Of a stretch of DNA of 14,770 nt, positions 1 to 6,820 are shown piece after piece. The translations under genes and the position numbers were made by a program. The notes beneath the pieces are model-generated. The model ran no database searches, had not been told where the DNA came from, and was given only the letters and a program-made list of their open reading frames with translations. The stretch is from Thermodesulfobacteriota bacterium. Its GTDB lineage: Bacteria > Desulfobacterota > BSN033 > UBA1163. The stretch's first letter is position 1. Every line of letters starts with the position of its first letter. The stretch lies in NCBI GenBank assembly GCA_030024065.1, contig JASEIE010000050.1, positions 1 through 14,770 on the forward strand, in the 5' to 3' direction.

Positions 1-211
1 GATATCCCTCCGCATCCGCCGTCAGCTTTCGGTGATTTCCCCTGCTGCGTCCATCCCTGAGGCCATCCAGACCACCCGCTGCCAACCGTGTCTTGTACCG
101 GAAATACTGCGGTCGGCTGAAGGGAACCGAGTGTTGTCTAAGGTATTCGTCCACCGACAACCCTGAGTCGGATATCTTCTGCACGATTGAAGCTATCTCG
201 TTTGGCTCCAT
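1..211 (-). CDS. N-terminal part of a helix-turn-helix protein, probably a transposase (runs off the left edge)
   Basis: The first 70 codons read without a stop from an ATG at 211 to the window edge. A purine-rich GAGGG lies six bases before the ATG, so this is a genuine gene start. The product begins MEPNEIASIVQKISDSG, followed by a segment SVDEYLRQHSVPFSRPQYFRY and then GLDGLRDGRSRGNHRKLT. A short HTH followed by a 'GLDGL.D.RS.GN.RKLT' linker is the usual look of the DNA-binding front end of DDE transposases. That assignment comes from family resemblance; the catalytic domain lies outside the window. Other transposase debris nearby supports it. It could instead be a free-standing HTH regulator. 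Confidence 0.6.
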   Translation of the reverse strand, partial: MEPNEIASIVQKISDSGLSVDEYLRQHSVPFSRPQYFRYKTRLAAGGLDGLRDGRSRGNHRKLTADAEGY

Positions 212-642
212 TGTATCCCTCGCTCATAGCTGAATATATTGGCGTATACTTGACACTCTGAGCATAGGATACTATAAGTCTCTTCTAATTGCAACAATAT
301 TCAATTTAGCCGATAGTCATGTATTCATGCCTCCTTGTTCTTTTACCCATCCGGCGGCGCCAAGGCTTCGGCACGAGCTCAACCGAAGGCCCCACTTCAG
401 GACGGGAGATATAGGAACGCTCAGCGACAACCCTGAGCCCTCGGCCTGAGACTTCGGCGTGCGCTCAGTCGAACGCTCGGACCGAGGGCAAGCCCAGCAT
501 TTATGCCGGGAGTCGAAGGGTTGGCTATGGAAAGCTATGAATATATCCAAACATCTCTAAATGATCCTTTCATACCTTCGGGCCAGCATTTCTAAAAATG
601 CATGTATCCAGAAGCTTGAACTGCGCCATCGGACATTTTCAA
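212..642. other. 430-base gene-free spacer with short palindromic repeats
   Basis: No convincing gene is seen here. A 77-codon minus-strand open frame (317-550) is composed of repeat sequence and resembles no protein known to me. The stretch 366-500 is dense in imperfect palindromes built from CTTCGG/CCGAAG and GCTCAG/CTGAGC words, described separately. The part nearest the transposase start (212-310) is A+T-rich and probably holds that gene's promoter. The part next to the receptor gene (about 560-642) would carry its transcript end, but I see no stem followed by a T-run. Confidence 0.5.
366..474. repeat. Two copies of a 23-base imperfect palindrome plus an inner inverted repeat (REP-like)
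   Basis: Positions 366-388 and 452-474 are degenerate direct copies. Both have the form CTTCGGC, four variable bases, GCTCA, two variable bases, then CGAA, and 17 of 23 positions are the same. The first copy is also palindromic (CTTCGG...CCGAAG). Between them GCTCAG at 419-424 pairs with CTGAGC at 433-438. The combination resembles small extragenic palindromic repeats dispersed in many bacterial genomes. Whether other copies exist elsewhere cannot be seen from this window. Confidence 0.45.
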
Positions 643-1617
643 TTAAAGTCCAAGCTGCTGTGCAACTGTCTTGATGGCCTTTTTATGGTTTTCCAACATA
701 GTGCGAAACTCCACATTTCCCATTCTTTCAACGGTGAAATCTACTTTCGCGAATTGACCAATAAGGTCCTGTGACTTCAGTGCTTCATCAGAAGCAGATA
801 TCAATATATCGATAACGTCCTTCGGGACACCTGCAGGAGCTATGAGCCCTTGCCAGTTAGGAATAAATGTTTGCGTAAACCCCTTTTCTTTAAAAGTAGG
901 AATATCAGGAAAATCTTTCATCCTTTTCGGCACATTGATGACCAAGACTCTTACTTTTCCAGCCTTTAAAAAAGGATTAATGGCGCTCATTGTAGCCACT
1001 CCTAAATCGACATGACCTCCGAGCACTGCAGCGGTTGCCTCTGCAGATCCTTTGTATGGAACATGCTTGAATTCTAATCCAGCAGCACTACAAAAAATCT
1101 GAAAATTAAAGTGCGAATCACTTGTTGGCCCAGCATCTCCAAGGGAAATCATCTTCGGATTCTTCTTGGCCTTGTCGATGAGATCCTCGAGTGTCTTGAT
1201 AGGTGAATCCTCTTTTACATAAACGCCATGAGGAGCAGTAGCATAAAGACTAATAGGGATGAAATCTATAAGCGGATCCTTATATGGGACATCTTTTAAG
1301 ATTAATGAGCTTACTAACCATGCTCCTCCACCCGACAAAAGTGTGTATCCATCTTTTTTTGCGTTAAGCACATGTACAGCGCCCACAATGGCACCCCCTC
1401 CAGACTTGTTTATGATGGTAATGGGAACTTTTAAAACTTTTTTAAAACCCTCTGCGAAGATTCTCCCACCAATATCCGATGGTCCACCTGGTGGGTATGG
1501 AATGACCAGATCAATTGCCCGAGAAGGATACTTCTCTTGTGCCTGAAGAGGTGCCAATCCCATGGACACCAAAACTATTAATGTAAGAATTGAAATAAGA
1601 TTTTTTAAAGTAAACAT
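643..1617 (-). CDS. Tripartite tricarboxylate transporter (TTT) solute-binding receptor, Bug/TctC family
   Basis: A 324-residue periplasmic binding protein of the usual Bug/TctC length. Residues 1-26 form a signal peptide (MFTLKN, a hydrophobic core, then an LQA cleavage-like site). The mature N-terminus carries the family hallmark PYPPGGPSD (40-48). The familiar Bug elements follow: GGGAIVGA (73-80), a HVPYKGSAEATAAVLGGHVD segment and a C-terminal SDEALKSQD region. These receptors bind carboxylates such as tricarboxylates, dicarboxylates or aromatic acids and deliver them to TctA/TctB permeases. The start is fixed by AAGGAGGAT six bases before the ATG. No tctA or tctB neighbour is present in the window, so it is an orphan receptor, as is common for this family. 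The ligand cannot be read from the sequence. Confidence 0.93.
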   Translation of the reverse strand: MFTLKNLISILTLIVLVSMGLAPLQAQEKYPSRAIDLVIPYPPGGPSDIGGRIFAEGFKKVLKVPITIINKSGGGAIVGAVHVLNAKKDGYTLLSGGGAWLVSSLILKDVPYKDPLIDFIPISLYATAPHGVYVKEDSPIKTLEDLIDKAKKNPKMISLGDAGPTSDSHFNFQIFCSAAGLEFKHVPYKGSAEATAAVLGGHVDLGVATMSAINPFLKAGKVRVLVINVPKRMKDFPDIPTFKEKGFTQTFIPNWQGLIAPAGVPKDVIDILISASDEALKSQDLIGQFAKVDFTVERMGNVEFRTMLENHKKAIKTVAQQLGL

Positions 1618-1796
1618 TTTTTTATCCTCCTTTCCATTGATTTACATTTCTTTTCGGGCTGTCTAAAAACCTTTTCTGCCGGAGGCTAAATCACCGGCCA
1701 TCGATTCTCTCCGGCACCTTAACCGCACCTCAAACCGTTATCCCTTGAAGGCTATCACCCCCTTTCGGCTACTTTTGTCCACTTCTGGGACTGATT

Positions 1797-2115
1797 TTAC
1801 ACCTTGGCCCCGACCAAAGTCAAAGGAATCACAAATTCAATCCCCTGCTGATCGATAGCATATAAGCTCTTCCCATCCAAAAAGGCTCGGTCCACCACCA
1901 GCGAACGAATCACACTGCTCCCCTTCACATTCTCTTTGGCCTGCTCCAAAACAGCCAGAATATGCAGATTATCTGGCCTCTCAATCGTGTCGATCTTAAT
2001 TGCCAAGGGAATCCCTGTCTAAAGTTCATAGATCGCCCAAATCTTCCACCCATAGAGCCATACCTTCACCCCTTTGAGCTCCCCAGGCTTACGGTAACCC
2101 CGGGCCTTTACCTTC
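1797..2115 (-). pseudogene. Fragment of an IS4-like DDE transposase, interrupted by a stop
   Basis: Minus-strand translation gives a segment KPGELKGVKVWLYGWKIWA followed by IYEL, then an in-frame TAG at 2019-2021. It continues as TGIPLAIKIDTIERPDNLH, then VLEQAKENVKG, SSVIRSLVVDRAFLDG and GIEFVIPL. The VVDR.FLDG stretch resembles the region around the second catalytic aspartate of DDE_Tnp_1-type (IS4/IS5-like) transposases. The N-terminal half and the glutamate-containing end are missing, and the frame closes at 1797. Reading through the TAG gives good family-like sequence on both sides, so it is a point-mutated pseudogene and not two small genes. It abuts the broken molybdopterin oxidoreductase and is the likely agent of that truncation (inference). 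Confidence 0.75.
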
Positions 2116-2134
2116 CCTGCCTGCGGCAGGCAGG
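2116..2134. repeat. 19-base perfect palindrome CCTGCCTG-CGG-CAGGCAGG
   Basis: Two 8-base arms around a 3-base centre form a perfect inverted repeat. It lies exactly where readable IS4-like transposase sequence gives way to sequence following the oxidoreductase fragment. Repeats of this CCTGCC/GGCAGG type are dispersed in many genomes; here it may be a small insertion that marks the junction. Confidence 0.6.
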
Positions 2135-2135
2135 C

Positions 2136-2531
2136 GCTCCCGCAGAACCTTACCACACCCCTCAAACTGATCCGTCGTCAATGCCTCGTCCCAGGAGATC
2201 CTTACATACTTGCCCCCCCTCGTCGGCTCCCAGGGGCTCTCTTGAGAGGGTAGAGGATCCGATCCGGATGGTAGATGTATTTATGGAAACTCAGACCCCG
2301 TGGGCACGACCTCCTCTGGAGGCGCACCTTGATGAGGTCGTGCTCGGACAGTACCTCATCTTCCCTCCCCACTCCGGGGTTATATCGATCATCGGGCTCC
2401 ACAGCAACGACCACCCCGTTCTTCACGTGGGCTTTGAAGACGCACTGAGAGTTGCTGCCGCAATTGCAGCGGCACGTGGTGTAGACGGTCTGGTCGCCTT
2501 CCTGTTCCATGGTCCGTTTCGTCAATTCCAT
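2136..2531 (-). pseudogene. Truncated, frameshifted molybdopterin oxidoreductase (DMSO-reductase superfamily), N-terminal piece
   Basis: An ATG at 2531 with AGGAG upstream starts a product whose first 80 residues are a cysteine-rich Fe4S4-type domain: C20, C22, C24 and C30 in TTCRCNCGSNSQC, then C76 in CPRG. LSFHKYIYHPDRILYPLKR and a PGSRRG stretch follow. This is the well-known entry to the molybdopterin-binding part of DMSO-reductase-family enzymes. The next family motif, KYVRISWDEAL, is present but in another frame; the shift falls in a run of seven G (plus-strand C run 2213-2219). About 30 codons later the sequence changes into transposase debris. Family members usually have 600-900 residues, so at least three quarters is missing. 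The active-site specificity cannot be deduced. It lies downstream of the DUF169 gene in the same direction and was probably co-transcribed with it. Confidence 0.82.
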
Positions 2532-2630
2532 TACTATCTCCTGTCGAGGCTGGACATTCAAACGAGTTATCGACCGGGGATGCTTGTGGGTCTTCCCTCG
2601 GGAGTACCCTAAAAAATTCACGATGTCCCC

Positions 2631-2652
2631 GCAAGCAGAGGCCCCTGCTTGC
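2631..2652. repeat. Perfect 8-base inverted repeat between the DUF169 gene and the oxidoreductase remnant
   Basis: GCAAGCAG (2631-2638) and CTGCTTGC (2645-2652) flank a 6-base loop, in the 136-base gap between the DUF169 stop and the oxidoreductase start. No T-run follows on either strand, so a rho-independent terminator is unlikely. It could be an mRNA processing or stabilising hairpin, or an operator. Confidence 0.5.
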
Positions 2653-2667
2653 TCCGCTGCAGACGCT

Positions 2668-3483
2668 CTAATCGGGCATCGTTGCCATATCCCCTTTCAC
2701 GATCTGGTTGTTCAACTCTTCCTCGGTTGCCTCGTGGTAGACTCCGACCCCCTCATCGATCAGTCTGTTCAGGTCGGGTCGATCGCGGAGGATCGCCTCT
2801 AGGGCGTGGACGATCCTTCCTAGAAACTCGATCGGAAATCCAATATACTCTTCCTCTGTCTTGATCTTCACAAATAGCCGACCGCCATAGCACCCGAGGG
2901 TGGTAAACATTTCCCCTTTCTGAAACGGGCCGGCCATGACGATCGAACAAGTAGACGGACCCGTAATCCCTTTGACCACTCCCCCCATCTCATAGGTCGC
3001 AGACCTTGCCAGATAGAGTCCTTGTTTGGGAGTACATGTCAAAACGACAATGACGCCTCCCATCTGGATATCAAAAGGACAGTTGTCAAGCGGTGCGTAA
3101 GAGATGACTTTAACCGTTTCTGACTTGATCCTAAGGTAATGGTCCAGGGTGCGACGGAAAACCACCGGGCTCGGATACATGCTCCTTCCCTTGTCCGGAT
3201 ATTTCCCTGCATTCCAGTCACCGGTCTTCAAACCTGCAAAAGGTTTCGACATGCCGAGATAGAATCGTCCATTTCTGCAGGTATGATTTTCCGCGGTGGT
3301 GTAAAAAACCTTTCGATCGAGCCGGGCAACATCCAACATCTCACAGGCCTTTTTTCTCCCTTGAAACAACGCGACCTTTTCGGGTGGCTTCGTCGAGAAT
3401 TGGACGGCCACCGGTGCAGTCTCAAGCCTTAATCCCTTCATGAGTTTCTGACACAATTCCTTGTAGATTTCTTGATGTCTTAT
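2668..3483 (-). CDS. DUF169 family protein, apparently starting at ATA
   Basis: The product matches the DUF169 family. It has an N-terminal LETAPVAVQFSTKPP segment, a central FYLGMSKPFAGLKTGDWNAGKY stretch shown here by its ends (FYLGMSKP, WNAGKYP), a C-rich TLGCYGGRL region and a C-terminal EEELNNQIVKGDMA tail. The family has no firmly established reaction; members are common in anaerobes beside oxidoreductase genes. Unforced starts are TTG 3456 or ATG 3441. However, the best Shine-Dalgarno (GGAGG, 3489-3493) sits five bases before an in-frame ATA at 3483-3481, and the frame from there reads RHQEIYKELCQKLMKG, which looks like family N-terminus. The ATA overlaps the stop of the preceding remnant as ATAA, where an ATGA overlap would be normal. 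Either ATA is used weakly, or a G-to-A change has damaged the start. Confidence 0.8.
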   Translation of the reverse strand: MRHQEIYKELCQKLMKGLRLETAPVAVQFSTKPPEKVALFQGRKKACEMLDVARLDRKVFYTTAENHTCRNGRFYLGMSKPFAGLKTGDWNAGKYPDKGRSMYPSPVVFRRTLDHYLRIKSETVKVISYAPLDNCPFDIQMGGVIVVLTCTPKQGLYLARSATYEMGGVVKGITGPSTCSIVMAGPFQKGEMFTTLGCYGGRLFVKIKTEEEYIGFPIEFLGRIVHALEAILRDRPDLNRLIDEGVGVYHEATEEELNNQIVKGDMATMPD

Positions 3484-3713
3484 AGCTGCCTCCTTTGATT
3501 TTTTAACCCATTTTTTTGAAACATCTCATTCCAAATTGCGCCACCCTCTTCAAATCCACCATAGCTATGTGGGCTCGTGATTAAGGTTTCACGAAATAGT
3601 TTTTTTTCGACTGATCATACCGTTAGCCGGTCGTACCCCATAGCACTGGGTCTCTCCCCATGGCCGTCTGCCTCGATGGAATTCGCCCACTCTTGCATGG
3701 CAGGCCCGCCGCC
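3480..3713 (-). pseudogene. C-terminal remnant of an unrecognised gene, cut by the IS256 fragment
   Basis: In the same frame as the IS256 fragment, sequence after its residue 155 no longer resembles a transposase. It reads MQEWANSIEADGHGERPSAM, GYDRLTV, a TGA stop (3615-3617), then SVEKKLFRETLITSPHSYGG and EEGGAIWNEMFQKNGLK, ending with TAA at 3480. The composition looks like real coding sequence on both sides of the TGA. The TAA overlaps the DUF169 start region, as expected for the upstream member of an operon. I do not recognise the family. It is best explained as the tail of a gene destroyed by the IS256 insertion, with the TGA a later mutation (possibly from TGG). Confidence 0.5.
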
Positions 3714-4178
3714 CTCCCCATCCAAAACCTTCGCCACTTCACTCACCGTCGAGGCAGACACCCTCTCCCCTAATAATGAAACTAATGCCGTCGAAACTTT
3801 CCGAGTACTCATCCCCAACACAAAACAGGCCAATATCCACTGATCTACCGTCCGCATCCGCCTCCGATAAGCCTCCAATACCCCGGAGACAAACCTCTTG
3901 GGCGTCCGAAAGATCCGAACCACTAAATCCCCTAACTCCGTCAACACATGCCGTATTCGAAAACCATTCCGATAATCTTCCCGACTCCCCTCGCCCCGCC
4001 GCTCATACCAGGCTCGTCCTAAATACTGCTCCAACTCCTTGTCCACCTCATCTTCCAAAATCCTCTGAAGCGCCTTCCGAGCTGCCGGCCGATAGTCCCC
4101 CTCCCACTCAAATGCATTGACTTCCTTCAACGCTCGATTTACATTACTTACAGTCGCCTTCCACAAAAATCCAGACAT
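3714..4178 (-). pseudogene. N-terminal 155 codons of an IS256-family (mutator) transposase
   Basis: From an ATG at 4178 (AGGAGGATACACTCC upstream), the product shows IS256/mutator features in order. They include AARKALQRILEDEVDKELE near residue 32, then YRNGFR, a VRIFRTPKRF segment, LGMSTRKVS (121-129) and VSASTVSEVAKVLDGE (140-155). Family transposases have about 400 residues; everything after residue 155, including the catalytic glutamate and most of the DDE core, is missing. It is inactive. The sequence beyond belongs to another gene's tail, so one end of the element has been deleted. Confidence 0.88.
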
Positions 4179-4263
4179 GGAGTGTATCCTCCTTTCTCAT
4201 CGGGATTTGATTTGTCCAAAAATCTTCCCAAGATGATAACACCCCTCTCTCTTTTTACACCAA
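3714..4263 (-). mobile_element. Truncated IS256-family element with one end preserved
   Basis: Upstream of the transposase start, 4251-4261 reads GGTGTAAAAAG on the minus strand. This is a typical type of terminal inverted repeat for this family and marks the outer left end near 4263. The matching right end is absent because the element stops after 155 transposase codons. The exact outer boundary and any target duplication cannot be fixed without an intact copy. Confidence 0.6.
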
Positions 4264-4465
4264 AAATCTTACGTCAGCTTTCATGAACCCTCGGTATGTA
4301 GAATTCTACCAATTATTTTGTTACAACACCCGTTAAAACAATTACCTAACCCACTTCACTCCACCTGACGCACTGAAAATATTTGAAGGGAAACACATGG
4401 GTATATGAGAGATCCTCGTGAACATCTAATGTCATGAAATTCAGTCTGGATTTCAATTTGGCTTT
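4264..4465. other. Gene-free spacer downstream of the AOR gene
   Basis: A 200-base A+T-rich stretch between the IS256 end and the AOR stop codon. I see no reading frame resembling a known protein and no strong stem with a T-run. It is probably the 3' untranslated region of the oxidoreductase message into which the IS256 copy inserted. Confidence 0.4.
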
Positions 4466-6364
4466 TTACTTTAGCCTTCCTTCTTTTTCTAGAAGTTCAG
4501 CAACATCTTCCAATCCTATCTTCCCAAGGCCTTCTCTAGTTTGCCAACTGCTTTCAATATCCCATTCTTGCAATTTATAATAGGTATCGAGCATTCTATC
4601 CCATGTCTCATGGTCAATCCGTTCTCCCTTATATGGTCCTGACTGAACAGGTTCATTGTAATACCTGTAGCAAGGATAGTCATTTCTCCGATCAAAACAC
4701 CCATGAATAGTATTAAAGGCTTTTTCAAGGTTATGAGCTTGTAAACCAATGTTCAATAAGTCATCCATTGAAAGTTTTTTCCCTGTTGCACTTAAAAATA
4801 GAGCAACCCAATCGTCTATTGTCTGTCCATAAATATAACTACATAATCCCAGTATATCCTGAACAGCCTTGAGTTTTTGATTCTGATATAATTCCTCGGG
4901 TACTCCTTCATATGAATTAATGGGTTTGCTTCTCCCCATTCCAGACCAATTCAGAAGACCCGGCAAACCGCCTCGCAAATGCCTTCCTCCAACAGGGGAT
5001 AAAACAACCCCAAAGCCCCATCCCTTATTGATTCGAACTCCGTCCAGGGAATCTTGGCCTTTTACATGGATCACAAATTTCATGGAGTCGTGACCTAATT
5101 TTTCGGCTGCGCTCAATGCTCCATCTGCGAGAAAATCCCCGAAACCTTCTCTATAGGCCAATTTTTTAATCATTTCTATTATGGCTCCATAGTTCCCCCA
5201 TACCAATTCAAGCCCGTCTGTATCTTCCTTGGTGATGAGTCCTTTCTCATAACATTCAAATGCCCAAGAAATGACTTGAGCAGCATTATCCCCATCCAAA
5301 CCCAATTGATTTGTTAATTGATGAGCATAGATTGCAGCCTGAATATTTGTGTTATCAAATTTTGTACAGTATGAGTTTACCGAATTATTCCACCATCCTT
5401 CTCCCTCTATCCTATATACTCCCTCTTCAATATTCATCCAAGGCTTACACGAAATGGGGCAACTAAAACAAGAAACCGTTCCATTTTGATATTTTTTTAT
5501 ACTATCTCCAGCAACCATTGCAATATTATCTTTCCCCCAATAATCATCTTGCCCATTTCTAACTGGCCTCAATCCCTGTTCCCACGCGGGAGAATCGAGT
5601 GTACCTCCTCTTGCACCATAATTACCTTTTTCACGAATCTCTTTGATCGATGGGAAATGGTTTACTTTTTCCATCTCCGTATCTACAGCAATCATAAATC
5701 TCTCCGGCTCATAAACCTCAATCCCTATGGTTCCACGAGCAGCGATGGCTTTAAGATTCTTTGATCCCATGACAGCTCCACAACCTGACCCACCAGCTGC
5801 ACAACCTCTATCACTAATGATACATGCGGAACGAACGAGCTTCTCTCCTGCAGGTCCTATTGCTAAAACTCTGATGCGTTCGTCCTGGAGTTCCTTACGT
5901 ATATGCTTCTCTGTTTCCCAAGTTGTCTTTCCCCAGATTGAGGATGCATCTCTTATTTCCACCTTCCCATTATATATCCAAAGATAGACAGGCTCTTCGG
6001 CTTTCCCATAAATTACTACGTGATCGAATCCTGCAAACTTAAGTTCAGCACCCCAGAAACCACCAACATTCGCAGAACCTATCCCATTATTAAAAGCATT
6101 TTTGGTATCAACAGATACCCTACATGCTCCTGGTGCGATTGTACCTACTAATGTGCCAACACCAAAAGTAAGTATATTTTCAGGATCGCACCATTTTACA
6201 TAAGGCTTTACCTCGTTTAGAAGTATCCATGTATTGACAGCCCTACCACCTATCCATCTGGTTGCATATTTCTCCGTGGGTGCAGTCCTTATATCTCCAG
6301 TTGTAAGATTTACTCGCAAAATACTACCTGCGTAACTGTAATCTTTCTTTAAACTTCTCTCCAT
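4466..6364 (-). CDS. Aldehyde:ferredoxin oxidoreductase (AOR) family tungsten/molybdenum pterin enzyme
   Basis: 632 residues, full length for the family. The N-terminal AOR domain has GGRAVNTW (39-46) and FNNGIGSANVGGFWG (91-105), which form the bis-pterin cofactor pocket in this family. The [4Fe-4S] ligands are C299, C302 and C306 (CFSCPISC) plus C508 in DILGLC, where D503 matches the conserved D..GLC pterin contact. GGRHLRGG (459-466) supplies the usual active-site region histidine (H462). Enzymes of this family oxidise aldehydes to acids with ferredoxin, or, in the BamB branch, reduce aromatic CoA thioesters. The usual GPEYET-like stretch after the cluster is replaced by IEGEGWWNNS (319-328), so standard aldehyde specificity should not be assumed. 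The start has GGAG seven bases upstream and overlaps the ferredoxin gene by 16 bases, so the two are translationally coupled. It is cytoplasmic, with no signal peptide. Confidence 0.93.
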   Translation of the reverse strand: MERSLKKDYSYAGSILRVNLTTGDIRTAPTEKYATRWIGGRAVNTWILLNEVKPYVKWCDPENILTFGVGTLVGTIAPGACRVSVDTKNAFNNGIGSANVGGFWGAELKFAGFDHVVIYGKAEEPVYLWIYNGKVEIRDASSIWGKTTWETEKHIRKELQDERIRVLAIGPAGEKLVRSACIISDRGCAAGGSGCGAVMGSKNLKAIAARGTIGIEVYEPERFMIAVDTEMEKVNHFPSIKEIREKGNYGARGGTLDSPAWEQGLRPVRNGQDDYWGKDNIAMVAGDSIKKYQNGTVSCFSCPISCKPWMNIEEGVYRIEGEGWWNNSVNSYCTKFDNTNIQAAIYAHQLTNQLGLDGDNAAQVISWAFECYEKGLITKEDTDGLELVWGNYGAIIEMIKKLAYREGFGDFLADGALSAAEKLGHDSMKFVIHVKGQDSLDGVRINKGWGFGVVLSPVGGRHLRGGLPGLLNWSGMGRSKPINSYEGVPEELYQNQKLKAVQDILGLCSYIYGQTIDDWVALFLSATGKKLSMDDLLNIGLQAHNLEKAFNTIHGCFDRRNDYPCYRYYNEPVQSGPYKGERIDHETWDRMLDTYYKLQEWDIESSWQTREGLGKIGLEDVAELLEKEGRLK

Positions 6365-6609
6365 TTTGTTACTCCTCTCGCTTCAAAAACACAGAATTTA
6401 ACACAGAGGAAAGTATCTTCGTTCTTGCATAAGTCACAAGTATCATCTATGATCATCGCTATTCTTTTATTGTCATTATTTCTCAAAACTCTAGCACTGG
6501 ATAAGGCTGGATTGAACATCTTGTGTCCATTTTGATGAAATGAACAAGCTAACTCACACCTTAGACAACCCCGGCACTTTTTAGGATCCATCCATAATTT
6601 CATGATCAT
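6349..6609 (-). CDS. Small two-[4Fe-4S] ferredoxin, electron partner of the AOR enzyme
   Basis: 86 residues with two cysteine sets: C12, C15, C18 and C22 (CRGCLRCELAC) and C58, C61, C69 and C73 (CDLCKNEDTFLCVKFC). This is enough for two [4Fe-4S] clusters. Small ferredoxin-like subunits of this kind are commonly encoded directly before AOR-family genes and pass electrons to or from them. The gene end overlaps the oxidoreductase start by 16 bases, which strongly supports a joint complex. The first ATG (6609) is preceded by AGAGG; a second ATG two codons later is an alternative. The wider spacing in the second cysteine set (seven residues between C61 and C69) is unusual for a plain bacterial 2x[4Fe-4S] ferredoxin but is seen in HycB/BamC-like electron transfer proteins. 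Confidence 0.88.
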   Translation of the reverse strand: MIMKLWMDPKKCRGCLRCELACSFHQNGHKMFNPALSSARVLRNNDNKRIAMIIDDTCDLCKNEDTFLCVKFCVFEARGVTKWREV

Positions 6610-6820
6610 CGCCTCTAAAATGATGATAACGTTCTAAATAAACTCCAACTTTTTTGCTCCTTCCAATTTGAAGATTTAAAACTTTTTTCTCAATATCATG
6701 AAATTCGTAAATATCTTACGACCTAAAAACATTGTTGCCAGTAGGGATCAATCTGAAACCACTTTTAGTCTTCGAAAGTTTAATATAGCTAACCAAAAGG
6801 GAGTGCCTTTTATGGATTTT

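Noticed and set aside
317..550. 77-codon minus-strand frame in the left spacer
   Set aside because: It consists of palindromic repeat sequence, has no ribosome site and resembles no protein.
1678..1715. GCCGGAG...CTCCGGC inverted repeat upstream of the receptor gene as a terminator
   Set aside because: The arms are only 7 bases with a 24-base loop and no adjacent T-run; it could be part of the old IS end but cannot be supported.
1962..2612. 216-codon plus-strand frame across the IS4-like and oxidoreductase remnants
   Set aside because: The minus strand shows two recognisable families in this stretch; the plus-strand product has a proline-rich, shadow-like composition.
3615..3617. In-frame TGA in the unknown remnant as a selenocysteine codon
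   Set aside because: The bases directly downstream are an A-rich run with no stable hairpin suitable for a bacterial SECIS, and the gene is already truncated; simple mutation is more likely.
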